A stretch of 16,391 nt of DNA from an uncultured Bacilli bacterium (lineage in GTDB: Bacteria; Bacillota_I; Bacilli_A; RF39; UBA660): the NCBI GenBank assembly GCA_947627145.1, contig CANQUW010000014.1, forward strand, positions 1-16,391, given 5' to 3'. Shown here piece by piece: positions 8,545 to 15,778 of the stretch. The stretch's first letter is position 1. Each line of letters starts with the position of its first letter. The notes beneath the pieces are model-generated. The model made no database searches and was not told the DNA's origin. It saw only the letters and a program-made list of their open reading frames with translations. The position numbers and the translations under genes are program-made.

Positions 8545-8577
8545 TACATAAAAGAAACAGCTACTTTACTGTTTCTT
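8545..8577 (-). terminator. Terminator after the acyltransferase-ligase operon
   Basis: 9-bp stem AAGAAACAG/CTGTTTCTT (plus arms 8552-8560 and 8569-8577) with an 8-base loop; the T-run on the minus strand is short (TTTCTTTTATG). It lies about 110 bases after the last gene of the operon and before the ffh promoter. Apart from this, a weaker 7-bp hairpin (8579-8596) and the ffh promoter, I see nothing in the 237-base gap 8453-8689. Confidence 0.6.
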
Positions 8578-8689
8578 CAAATTAGCAAACTAATTTTTAT
8601 ATTTTTATACCTACTTCTTATTCTTTTAAACTGCATTGCTTTTTTCTTAATTATTATATATACATTCTTAAAAATACAAATATATAAAA

Positions 8690-9262
8690 CTATTTCATCA
8701 ACCTTCCTACTTCTCTTTCAAGTCTTTTATTAGCATCTCTTAAATCTCCTGTAACTTTAAAAGGACGACCAAACTTAATAGTAAGATTATGACTTCTAAA
8801 TTTATAATCTCCACTTATTCCAAAAGGAACTATATAAGAGTCAGTTTTCTTAGCCATTGATACCGCACCATATTTAAAAGGAAGTAAAAACTTATCAGTT
8901 TTATTCCTTGTTCCTTCAGGAAAAAGACCTAAAGCAAATCCATTATTTAAAACATCAAGTGCAGCCTTAGTAGCATCATTATCTTTAATACTACGATTAA
9001 CAGGAATACAACCAACACTTTTAAAAAACCAAGCAAACTTACCATCAAAATATTCTTTCTTTGCCATATAATGAACAGGCCTTTTAGTAGAAATTATAAC
9101 ATTACATTGATCCATTAAATGTTTATGATTACCAACAATTACAATAGATCCATCTTTAGGAATATTTTCACTACCTATTATTTTAGGATTATAATACAAC
9201 TTATAAATAGGTCCTAAAATAGGTTTTAAAAACTTATAAAAATACATCTTATCCTTCTTCAT
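8690..9262 (-). CDS. 1-acylglycerol-3-phosphate acyltransferase (PlsC family), downstream copy
   Basis: 190-residue PlsC-type acyltransferase, expected to place an acyl chain on the sn-2 position of lysophosphatidate (or another lysophospholipid) at the inner membrane face. The four family motifs are intact: NHKHLMD (NHX4D, 45-51), GCIPVNR (84-90), FPEGTR (114-119) and IVPFGISG (144-151). N-terminal residues are hydrophobic/basic and may sit in the membrane. I chose the ATG at 9260-9262 because AGGAAG lies 9 bases upstream; it overlaps the ligase end by 14 bases. Alternatives are ATG 9284-9286 (no binding site) and ATG 9245-9247 directly after the ligase stop, with AGAAGG close by. It is the last gene of plsC-ligase-plsC and is related to, but clearly diverged from, the first gene. 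Confidence 0.9.
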   Translation of the reverse strand: MKKDKMYFYKFLKPILGPIYKLYYNPKIIGSENIPKDGSIVIVGNHKHLMDQCNVIISTKRPVHYMAKKEYFDGKFAWFFKSVGCIPVNRSIKDNDATKAALDVLNNGFALGLFPEGTRNKTDKFLLPFKYGAVSMAKKTDSYIVPFGISGDYKFRSHNLTIKFGRPFKVTGDLRDANKRLEREVGRLMK

Positions 9263-10979
9263 TATCTCTAACTTCCTTTGCTTCATTTTGTAGTGCTTTT
9301 ATATCTACTTTACCAATTAATGTTTTAGGTAAAGATTTTCTAAATTCAAATTTATAAGGAACAGAATATGCAGCCAAATTTGCCTCACAATATTCCTTAA
9401 TACTTTTCTTTACTCTAGGACTATAACCATTTTTTAAAACAATATAAGCTTTAGGTACCTCTACTTTATATTTATGTGGCATACCAACAACACTACATTT
9501 TAAAACTGCTGGATGTCCTTCAATTACTTCTTCAACATGAGATGGATATACATTGTAACCAGATGTAATAATCATTCTTTTAAGCCTTTGCTTATAAAAT
9601 ATAACTCCATCCTTATCCATATATCCTATATCTCCAGTATGAAGCCATAAATGTCCATCCTTATGAACTTGTAACATCTCATTAGTTTCTTTTTCATTAT
9701 TTAAATATCCAAGCATTACAGTAGGACCACTAACACAAATTTCTCCATCTTCTAAAGGTTTAACTTCCTCTTGTGTACCAGGTGCTACCATTTTAAAATA
9801 ATTTCCTGGAAAAGGAATACCAATACTACCTTCCTTATTAGCATCTCCAAAAGCAAGAGCAGTTGCTGCAAGGGACTCTGTCATTCCAAAACCTTGACTT
9901 ATCTTAACACTACATCCATGTTCTTCTAAATATTCATTAATCCTAATATTTAAACTTTTACTTAAAGAATCTCCTCCACTAATAACAATCTTAACATAAC
10001 TTAAATCTAAATTTTTATTATCAGTATTAACAAGTGCTTCAAACAAAGTAGGTACTCCAAGTATAGCATTAGGTCTGTTTTTTTCAATCAATTTATCAAA
10101 CTTTTTAGCATTAAACTGTGGTACTAACTCTACTTCCATTCCTAAATATAATGGAGCATGTACTGAAACACCAAGACCAAAACCATGAAATATAGGCATT
10201 ATTGTAAGTATTCTATCTCCAACCTCAATCTCTTTAAAAACAATTTTAGCCTGCAATGCAAGAGCATTAAAATTACCATTAGATAAAACTATTCCCTTAG
10301 GAACACCAGTAGTACCTCCACTATGTAAAATAACACAAGCATTATCTTTACCTGCTTCTACTTCATAATCACTCTCATAATCCAAACCTTTCTTAATAAA
10401 ATCCTTCCAATACAAATAAGATTCACTTTTATGAGGTTTTTTCACCTTAATTCCTTGAAAAACTTCATATCCAATACCCATAAGAATAGGCATAGAATCC
10501 TTTGCACTAACAACAATAGTTTTATATACATTTGTATCTTTAATTATATTTTTTACTTTTTCATAACAAATATCTATCATAACAAGCATTACACTATTAG
10601 TACTAACAAGATAATCTTTAATCTCTTCTTCTCCAGACAAAGGATGAATCATATTAGCAAGTGCCCCAATCTTATTTAAAGCATAAAAAGATATAACACC
10701 CTCAGGTGTATTAGGCATACATATAGTAACAACATCTCCTTTTCTAATACCTTGACTACGAAAACTACGAGAAACATCATCTATATTTTCCAACATTTCA
10801 GAATAAGTAAGAGTATTACCAAAATAATTAATAGCTATATTATCTTTAAATTTTAAAGCTTGTTCTTCAAATAATTTATATACAGATATATCTGGTATAT
10901 CTATATCCATATCATTTTTCTTATAAAATTTCTTCCAAGGAGCTTTAAGTTTCTTCTTAATAACATCAATCACTTTCAT
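9249..10979 (-). CDS. AMP-binding acyl-CoA/acyl-ACP synthetase
   Basis: 576-residue ANL-superfamily adenylate-forming ligase, likely activating fatty acids with ATP. Motif order: HSGGTTGVPKG (A3, 219-229), MPIFHGFGLG (261-270), GFGMTES (A5, 363-369), HTGD (A7, 447-450), RLKRMIITSGYNVYP (A8, 465-479), and the catalytic Lys557 in PKTLIGKVD (A10). The architecture is that of medium/long-chain fatty acid ligases; chain length and the acceptor (CoA or acyl carrier protein) are not visible. No phosphopantetheine carrier domain is attached. Start ATG 10977-10979 overlaps the stop of the preceding acyltransferase by one base (TAATG), with GAGGAGGGG as binding site inside that gene: strong translational coupling. 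Lying between two PlsC-type genes, it probably works in fatty-acid uptake or phospholipid acyl recycling, as E. coli Aas does in one chain. Confidence 0.92.
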   Translation of the reverse strand: MKVIDVIKKKLKAPWKKFYKKNDMDIDIPDISVYKLFEEQALKFKDNIAINYFGNTLTYSEMLENIDDVSRSFRSQGIRKGDVVTICMPNTPEGVISFYALNKIGALANMIHPLSGEEEIKDYLVSTNSVMLVMIDICYEKVKNIIKDTNVYKTIVVSAKDSMPILMGIGYEVFQGIKVKKPHKSESYLYWKDFIKKGLDYESDYEVEAGKDNACVILHSGGTTGVPKGIVLSNGNFNALALQAKIVFKEIEVGDRILTIMPIFHGFGLGVSVHAPLYLGMEVELVPQFNAKKFDKLIEKNRPNAILGVPTLFEALVNTDNKNLDLSYVKIVISGGDSLSKSLNIRINEYLEEHGCSVKISQGFGMTESLAATALAFGDANKEGSIGIPFPGNYFKMVAPGTQEEVKPLEDGEICVSGPTVMLGYLNNEKETNEMLQVHKDGHLWLHTGDIGYMDKDGVIFYKQRLKRMIITSGYNVYPSHVEEVIEGHPAVLKCSVVGMPHKYKVEVPKAYIVLKNGYSPRVKKSIKEYCEANLAAYSVPYKFEFRKSLPKTLIGKVDIKALQNEAKEVRDNEEG

Positions 10980-11551
10980 TAGTACCCCTCCTCTATTTTA
11001 TGACTAATAATATCCATTAATTTCTTATTTTCAACATCTAAATTATCTTTAACTTTATAAGGTTTTAAAAACTCTATCTTTATACCTTTTCTAAATATTT
11101 TATATTTACCTGTAATAACAAAAGGTATAATGGTACTATTAGTATCTTTACTCATTTTAACTGCACCAATTTTAAAAGGTAAAATAACACCTTCCCCTCT
11201 ATTAATAGTACCTTCAGGAAATATTCCTATAACACATCCATTATTTAAACATTCTTCTGCTTTACTTAAAGCATTTTTATCATGTATACTTCTATCAACA
11301 GGAATAACTCCCATAAGCTTCATAATAGGTTTAAGTACACCCTTAAATAAAGAGTTTTTCCCAAGAAAGTGTATTTGTCTTTTACTACAAGAAATAAGAA
11401 GTAATGGATCTAACCATTTAGTATGATTACCTGCAAGTACTAAGGAATCATCTTCTGTTATATATTCTAAACCAACAATATTAGGTCTATACAAAAATTT
11501 AAATATAAAAGTAACAATTATTTTTCCAAACTTATAAAACTTACCATCCAT
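10979..11551 (-). CDS. PlsC family acyltransferase, first gene of the lipid operon
   Basis: 190-residue PlsC-type acyltransferase. Motif I NHTKWLD (42-48), motif II GVIPVDR (81-87), motif III FPEGTIN (111-117), motif IV IIPFVITG (141-148). The arginine normally ending FPEGTR is Ile here, although the catalytic NHX4D pair is intact; in the family that position helps bind the phosphate of the acceptor, so the acceptor may differ from the downstream copy. A hydrophobic stretch near residues 10-22 suggests membrane association. ATG 11549-11551 follows GGGAG by 6 bases. It has its own promoter, divergent from the lipoprotein gene, and its stop overlaps the start of the ligase. The two acyltransferases share the FYKF...P.I.G N-terminus and probably arose by an old duplication. 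Confidence 0.9.
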   Translation of the reverse strand: MDGKFYKFGKIIVTFIFKFLYRPNIVGLEYITEDDSLVLAGNHTKWLDPLLLISCSKRQIHFLGKNSLFKGVLKPIMKLMGVIPVDRSIHDKNALSKAEECLNNGCVIGIFPEGTINRGEGVILPFKIGAVKMSKDTNSTIIPFVITGKYKIFRKGIKIEFLKPYKVKDNLDVENKKLMDIISHKIEEGY

Positions 11552-11570
11552 AATATTCTCCCATAATAAT

Positions 11571-11599
11571 ATAATACCCCCAACTTAAAATTTTGTAAA
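11571..11599 (-). promoter_or_regulatory. Sigma-A promoter of the acyltransferase-ligase operon
   Basis: Minus strand TTTACA (11594-11599), 17 bases ending in five G, then TATTAT (11571-11576). The -35 bases are shared with the divergent promoter. Confidence 0.65.
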
Positions 11600-11620
11600 T
11601 AAAAAATAATATGATATAAT
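11593..11620 (+). promoter_or_regulatory. Sigma-A promoter of the lipoprotein gene
   Basis: Plus strand TTGTAA (11593-11598), 16-base spacer, perfect TATAAT (11615-11620), followed by AAGGAGG (11631-11637) and ATG 11642. Its -35 overlaps the -35 of the minus-strand promoter. Confidence 0.65.
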
Positions 11621-11641
11621 TATCTAGAAAAAGGAGGACAT

Positions 11642-12049
11642 ATGAAAAAATATATAACACTTTTATTTATAGCTATAATAGCACTATCTTTTACTACAGG
11701 ATGCGAATCAAAAAATTTAACTTCATACATCAAAGAAAAGGAAATATCAAAAGAAGAGAAAATAGGTTATATCGAAATGAAAAAAAGTAAATTCAAAAAA
11801 CTAGCAACACAAGATGAATTTAAAAAATTAATGGATTATGCCAAAAAACAAAAATATGATTATCTAATAGTTGCCTTTGATAAAAATAAAGGTCTATATT
11901 GTTTAAGTCCAAATTGTATATATGAAGATATAGATAAAAATTCAGAAGGAACTTATATACCTACAATGAATATATATGGAAGAGTTCAAAAAGGAGACGA
12001 CGGAGACTATAAATATATAAAATTTGAAGATAATAAAAATACTGAATAA
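11642..12049 (+). CDS. Small lipoprotein of unknown function
   Basis: 135-residue exported lipoprotein, the only plus-strand gene here. It has a Lys-Lys start, a hydrophobic stretch LLFIAIIALSF and a lipobox ending TTGC, so cleavage before Cys21 and lipid attachment on the outer membrane-face are expected. The mature part (about 115 residues) is Lys/Asp/Tyr-rich, with a region DYLIVAFDKNKGLYCLSPNC that may form strands and contains two further cysteines (87 and 92). I do not recognise a family. The start is set by AAGGAGG four bases upstream. It is divergent from the lipid operon and convergent with the repeat-protein gene; its stop codon is inside the shared terminator loop. Confidence 0.85.
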   Translation: MKKYITLLFIAIIALSFTTGCESKNLTSYIKEKEISKEEKIGYIEMKKSKFKKLATQDEFKKLMDYAKKQKYDYLIVAFDKNKGLYCLSPNCIYEDIDKNSEGTYIPTMNIYGRVQKGDDGDYKYIKFEDNKNTE

Positions 12050-12065
12050 CAACTTCAGTATTTTT
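12035..12065. terminator. Bidirectional terminator between convergent genes
   Basis: Perfect 12-bp stem AAAAATACTGAA/TTCAGTATTTTT (12035-12046 and 12054-12065) with a 7-base loop; U-tracts are part of both arms, so it can work on both strands. The lipoprotein stop (12047-12049) lies in the loop, and the minus-strand repeat-protein stop (12064-12066) overlaps the other arm. Confidence 0.85.
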
Positions 12066-12816
12066 ATTTTAATATTAATTTTTTAATTTTCTTATCATGA
12101 ATAATAACATCTTTTTCCACAGTTAAATTAGATCTCAATTCCAAAGAATTTTCTAACATAGGAAAATAAGCATCTTCTCCTATATTTTCTAATTTTAAAA
12201 GTCCAGAAGAATTAACTAAGTTTTCAAATACTGCATTACCTCCAATATTTTTTAAACTTTGAAATCCAGTTGCATCCACAAGTAATGGAAAATTTGCATC
12301 TTTACCAACATATTCTAAATTTTCAAGTCCCAAAGAACTATATAAAGAACTAAAATTAGCACTACCTTCAATAGTTTTTAAATTTCTAAAACATAAAGCA
12401 GACTTCAAACTTCTAAAATTAGCATTTCCCTTTACTATTTCTAAATTAGATAAATAATCAACATTCTCTTCATCATCAAAATTAATATTACCAATAACTA
12501 ACTTCAATGAGGATAAAACATTTTTATCTTTAATATTACAAGCATTCAAATTACCATAATATACAACTACATTATTAAAAATTTCTTTAAAAGGACTATA
12601 AACACCAACTTCAGTATCTTTACATCCATATATATAAGATAAATCTTTATATATATCTCTACTATTTTTTATTTCTTGTAATAATAATTCTTCTTTATAA
12701 CTATTTATATCAATAGAGCAATCTATTTCATATAAATATTTTAATTCATCCACACTAAGTTCCTTTTTATTCTTAATTTTTTCTAATAAACAAATCGATT
12801 GACTAATATCATTCAT
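12064..12816 (-). CDS. Solenoid protein of eight 21-residue leucine-rich-type repeats
   Basis: 250-residue protein of unknown role. Residues 1-82 are mainly helical and acidic/basic (LSVDELKYLYEID). From residue 83 to the end it is divided exactly into eight 21-residue units (starting 83, 104, 125, 146, 167, 188, 209, 230). The central six follow L-(E/K)-x-(I/V)-x-G-x-(A/I)-x-F with a later hydrophobic near position 18; the first and last are degraded, as expected of caps. This predicts a short right-handed leucine-rich-like solenoid, usually a protein-binding scaffold. It has no signal peptide, so it is probably cytoplasmic. ATG 12814-12816 follows AAAGGAGAG. No clear promoter exists between it and the rny terminator, so it may depend on read-through from rny. 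It is convergent with the lipoprotein gene. Confidence 0.8.
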   Translation of the reverse strand: MNDISQSICLLEKIKNKKELSVDELKYLYEIDCSIDINSYKEELLLQEIKNSRDIYKDLSYIYGCKDTEVGVYSPFKEIFNNVVVYYGNLNACNIKDKNVLSSLKLVIGNINFDDEENVDYLSNLEIVKGNANFRSLKSALCFRNLKTIEGSANFSSLYSSLGLENLEYVGKDANFPLLVDATGFQSLKNIGGNAVFENLVNSSGLLKLENIGEDAYFPMLENSLELRSNLTVEKDVIIHDKKIKKLILK

Positions 12817-12844
12817 TAATTAATTCTCTCCTTTTATATTTAGG

Positions 12845-12872
12845 CAAAAAAAGCACTCCTAAGGAAATGCTT
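12845..12872 (-). terminator. Intrinsic terminator of rny
   Basis: 9-bp stem (plus arms 12851-12859 and 12864-12872, outer AAGCA/TGCTT, two G-U pairs), followed on the minus strand by a run of seven T. The arm overlaps the rny stop codon (12871-12873). Confidence 0.8.
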
Positions 12873-14424
12873 ATTTTGCTTCTTCTTGCGCTCTAACTTC
12901 ACGTATAACTGTAACTTTAATAGTTCCAGGATATTTCATATTTTCTTCTATTTTTTCTTTAACATCTCTTGCTATTTTATGAGCACCTAAATCATCTACT
13001 TCTTCAGGTTTAACAATAACTCTAATTTCTCTACCTGCTTGAACAGCAAATGTTTTATCTACTCCTTCTATATCACTTGCAACCTCTTCAAGTTGACGAA
13101 GACGTTTAATATAATTTTCAAGTGAATCATTTCTAGCTCCTGGACGTGATGCAGAAATTGCATCTGCAATAGCAACAATAGTAGAAATAACACTAGTTGC
13201 TTTAACATCTCCATGATGAGAAGCAATTGCATTTATAACAGTATCATTTTCATGATATTTTTTGGCAAGATCTACTCCAATATCAACATGACTTCCTTCA
13301 ATTTCATGATCAATTGCTTTTCCTATATCATGTAAAAGTCCTGCACGTTTAGCAAGTTGTATATCTTCTCCTACTTCTGCTGCAAGTAAACCAGAAAGTT
13401 CTGCTACTTCAATAGAATGTCTCAAAGCATTTTGTCCATAACTTGTTCTAAAATGAAGTTTACCAATAGTCTCAACCAAATGAGGATCTACTTTAGTAAT
13501 TCCAATTTCAAATAAAGCATCATTACCATACTCTATAATTTTTTGTTTCATTTCTTTACAAGTTTTATCATATAACTCTTCAATACGCGTAGGATGAATT
13601 CTTCCATCCTTAATTAAAGTTTCAAGTGTTACACGTGCTATTTCACGACGTAATGGATCAAAACTAGAAAGCACTACAGCTTCAGGTGTATCATCAATTA
13701 TTAAATCAACTCCTGTAATAGCTTCAATAGTTCTAATATTTCTTCCTTCCCTACCAATAATTCTACCTTTCATTTCATCATTTGGAAGATCCACTACTGT
13801 AACAGTTTGTTCACAAGCAATATCAGCAGCATATTTTTGCATAGAAGAAACAATAAGTTCCTTAGCTTTTTTATCAGCTACTAACTTTGCCTCATTTTCT
13901 TGTTCACGGATATACGTAGATATTTCTTTACTCATATCATCACGTACTCTATCCATAATCAAATCTTTAGCTTTTTCTTTGCTAAATCCTGATATTTTCT
14001 GTAATAGCTCAAGTTGTTGTTTTTTAATTTCTTCCACTTCACTATTTTTATTTTGGATTTCATTAAGACGATCAGTAAGCTTAACTTCTCTCTCATCAAG
14101 AGAACTTTCACGTTTTTGATAAAGTTCATCTCTTTTATCCATATTATTTTCACGTTGCATTAGTCTTGCTTCAGAGTCCTTAAGCTCTGCTTTTTTCTCT
14201 TTTATTTCTTTATCAGCAGCCATCTTTAATTTATGTATTTCTTCCTTTTGTTCTAAAATAGAATCTCTTTTAATTCTATCTGCTTCTTTTTTAGCTTGCT
14301 CAATAATATTATCACTTTTGTTTGATTCATTTTTTGATTTAATAAAATTATAAACAAAAGCAACAATTAAACCAACTACAAGTCCAATAATAATTAGCAA
14401 AATGGAGAATGCCATATTATCCAT
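12871..14424 (-). CDS. rny: Ribonuclease Y
   Basis: 517-residue membrane-anchored endoribonuclease that starts decay of many mRNAs in Firmicutes. Layout: one N-terminal transmembrane helix (residues 5-27, [19 protein letters not shown]), a long charged coiled coil (about 30-175), a KH RNA-binding domain with GREG (224-227), and an HD domain with the metal-binding His-Asp at 365-366 (GLLHDIGKA) and HHGD near 404. The length matches B. subtilis RNase Y (520). The frame is open to 14514, but the upstream 30 codons are not part of the family; the ATG at 14422-14424 starts just before the membrane helix and has GTGGGG upstream, a weak binding site. Two good promoters lie upstream, the distal one near a candidate tandem Spo0A site. 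As in Bacillus it lies near recA, though with a peptidase-like gene between. Confidence 0.97.
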   Translation of the reverse strand: MDNMAFSILLIIIGLVVGLIVAFVYNFIKSKNESNKSDNIIEQAKKEADRIKRDSILEQKEEIHKLKMAADKEIKEKKAELKDSEARLMQRENNMDKRDELYQKRESSLDEREVKLTDRLNEIQNKNSEVEEIKKQQLELLQKISGFSKEKAKDLIMDRVRDDMSKEISTYIREQENEAKLVADKKAKELIVSSMQKYAADIACEQTVTVVDLPNDEMKGRIIGREGRNIRTIEAITGVDLIIDDTPEAVVLSSFDPLRREIARVTLETLIKDGRIHPTRIEELYDKTCKEMKQKIIEYGNDALFEIGITKVDPHLVETIGKLHFRTSYGQNALRHSIEVAELSGLLAAEVGEDIQLAKRAGLLHDIGKAIDHEIEGSHVDIGVDLAKKYHENDTVINAIASHHGDVKATSVISTIVAIADAISASRPGARNDSLENYIKRLRQLEEVASDIEGVDKTFAVQAGREIRVIVKPEEVDDLGAHKIARDVKEKIEENMKYPGTIKVTVIREVRAQEEAK

Positions 14425-14485
14425 ATTTTCCCCACTTTCTAGATGCATAAAAAATAATCTAATATTTAATATACAATCTAACTTT

Positions 14486-14514
14486 ATTTTAGTTGTAATT
14501 ACTCTATATGTCAA
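14486..14514 (-). promoter_or_regulatory. Proximal sigma-A promoter of rny (P1)
   Basis: Minus strand perfect TTGACA (14509-14514), 17-base spacer, TAAAAT (14486-14491). Start expected near 14479, giving a leader of about 55 bases. Confidence 0.8.
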
Positions 14515-14584
14515 GAAAAATATTTATTCCAGTAATTTTAACAACATAATATATAAAAATACATTTTACACAAATTATCAAGAT

Positions 14585-14613
14585 ATTATAAGTGATTTTT
14601 AATGTGTTGACAA
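14585..14613 (-). promoter_or_regulatory. Distal promoter of rny (P2)
   Basis: Minus strand TTGTCA (14608-14613), 17-base spacer, perfect TATAAT (14585-14590). It would give a leader of about 154 bases before rny. Candidate 0A boxes lie 27 bases upstream of its -35. Confidence 0.65.
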
Positions 14614-14640
14614 AGCAAAAAAAGAAATTTATGTAAAGCA

Positions 14641-14657
14641 TGTCAAAAAATGTCGAA
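14641..14657 (+). promoter_or_regulatory. Candidate tandem Spo0A (0A) boxes upstream of rny P2
   Basis: TGTCAAA (14641-14647), three A, then perfect TGTCGAA (14651-14657), head to tail at a 10-bp step, the arrangement favoured by Spo0A dimers. One base of the first box departs from TGNCGAA. The rest of the 376-base gene-free stretch 14425-14800 holds the two rny promoters, a TAGACAA repeat pair at 14716 and 14726 and the peptidase terminator; I see no small gene in it. Confidence 0.45.
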
Positions 14658-14749
14658 TTTTAATTTTTAATTTACATAAAACCACATGAAAGAAAATATT
14701 AAAAAATAAAAACTATAGACAAAAATAGACAATAAAAATAATATATAAC

Positions 14750-14795
14750 AATAAAAAAAGAATATAATTATTTACATAAAAATACTATATTCTTT
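14750..14795 (-). terminator. Intrinsic terminator of the peptidase-like gene
   Basis: 10-bp stem AAAGAATATA/TATATTCTTT (plus arms 14757-14766 and 14786-14795) with a further TATTT/AAATA pairing inside, then seven T on the minus strand, just after the stop codon at 14801. Confidence 0.85.
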
Positions 14796-14800
14796 ACAAT

Positions 14801-15712
14801 TTATTTTAATGTCTTTAACAAATTATCAGATTTTTTAACATAACTAGAAGATAAATTTATTTTTTCTTCATATTCCTCTATAGTAGATTCATTTAACGAA
14901 TTAATTAAATCAACAAACTGCTCATTACTTATACTATTTTCATAAATATCAGAAGCAACAACAGTACTAAATGCATAATTATAATAAATACCAGGATAAA
15001 CTTTAGAAAATACATATAAATTATTTTGAATATCTTTACTATTATATAGTGAATCCTTTTTTAATCTATTAATACCTTCTTTTGTAATAGACTTATCTTC
15101 TTCCAACAATTTAAAGAAAGGACTAATATTCAAAATAGAATTTAATTCTCTATTAAAACATTCTTTTCTCAAATCTATAAATAATTTACAATCATAATCA
15201 GAATATCCTAAATCAATAAGAAAATCTCTAAACAAAAATTCACCTAAAATAGAAATAGCCTCAGCAAATTCAAAAAAAGTATCAGAAACAGTACCATTTT
15301 TCTCTAAATTAGCAGATAATTTATGAATATATTCATGAACCAATACAAAAGAATCAACAATAGTAGATGAATCATTAACATAAACTTTATTATCTTTATA
15401 ATTAAAAGCACCAACATTAACATCATCATCTATAAGTATACTTCTAAATTTTATATCTTCCAAAAAACTTTCCTCAAACTTTTTATCAAGACTTCCTAAA
15501 AATTTAGAAACTAAATATAGTGACTCACAAAAATCTACATATTTAAGAGGTCCATATGTGTATTTATCTAAACTTTTATCAAAGTCCCATAATTCGCAAA
15601 CTAACATCTGTTTATAAATATCATCATATCTTTCTTTATAAAAAGAACTAGTTTCATCAAAATCTTTTTTTATTTTATCAGTAATATTCTTTAAAACAAT
15701 TTCATCATCCAC
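14801..15712 (-). CDS. HEXXH zinc metallopeptidase-like protein, possibly M3/PepF-related
   Basis: 303-residue soluble protein with a zinc-peptidase site: VLVHEYIHKLS (HEXXH at 126-130), then FFEFAEAISILGEF, where Glu151 is the likely third ligand. That segment resembles the AEVAST..E block of oligoendopeptidase F (family M3), and the later YYNYAFSTVVASDIYE (243-258) resembles the M3 C-terminal YxYxxG substrate-binding block, so a stripped-down M3-like gluzincin is my best guess, from recalled motifs only. M3 enzymes are usually about twice as long. No signal peptide. Start is GTG (15710-15712) with AGGGGTGG 6 bases upstream; an extended -10 promoter is just before it and a strong terminator after it, so it is a single-gene unit between recA and rny. 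Confidence 0.75.
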   Translation of the reverse strand: MDDEIVLKNITDKIKKDFDETSSFYKERYDDIYKQMLVCELWDFDKSLDKYTYGPLKYVDFCESLYLVSKFLGSLDKKFEESFLEDIKFRSILIDDDVNVGAFNYKDNKVYVNDSSTIVDSFVLVHEYIHKLSANLEKNGTVSDTFFEFAEAISILGEFLFRDFLIDLGYSDYDCKLFIDLRKECFNRELNSILNISPFFKLLEEDKSITKEGINRLKKDSLYNSKDIQNNLYVFSKVYPGIYYNYAFSTVVASDIYENSISNEQFVDLINSLNESTIEEYEEKINLSSSYVKKSDNLLKTLK

Positions 15713-15738
15713 AAGAAACCACCCCTAAATTGCTACTT

Positions 15739-15747
15739 ATTATAACA
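15739..15747 (-). promoter_or_regulatory. Extended -10 promoter of the peptidase-like gene
   Basis: Minus strand TGT-TATAAT (TATAAT at 15739-15744, TG at 15746-15747). The -35 (TTTGCT) is poor, which the extended -10 may offset. Confidence 0.6.
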
Positions 15748-15751
15748 TAAA

Positions 15752-15778
15752 ATAAGAAAAAAGCAAAGATTATGCTTT
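15752..15778 (-). terminator. Intrinsic terminator of recA
   Basis: 6-bp stem AAAGCA/TGCTTT (plus arms 15760-15765 and 15773-15778), 7-base loop holding the recA stop codon (15770-15772), followed by a run of six T on the minus strand counting those in the arm. Short stem, so moderate strength. Confidence 0.6.

Noticed and set aside
14607..14635. Plus-strand promoter TTGACA at 14607-14612
   Set aside because: The -10 at the right distance (TATGTA) is poor and no plus-strand gene follows; the same bases serve the minus-strand -35 of rny P2.
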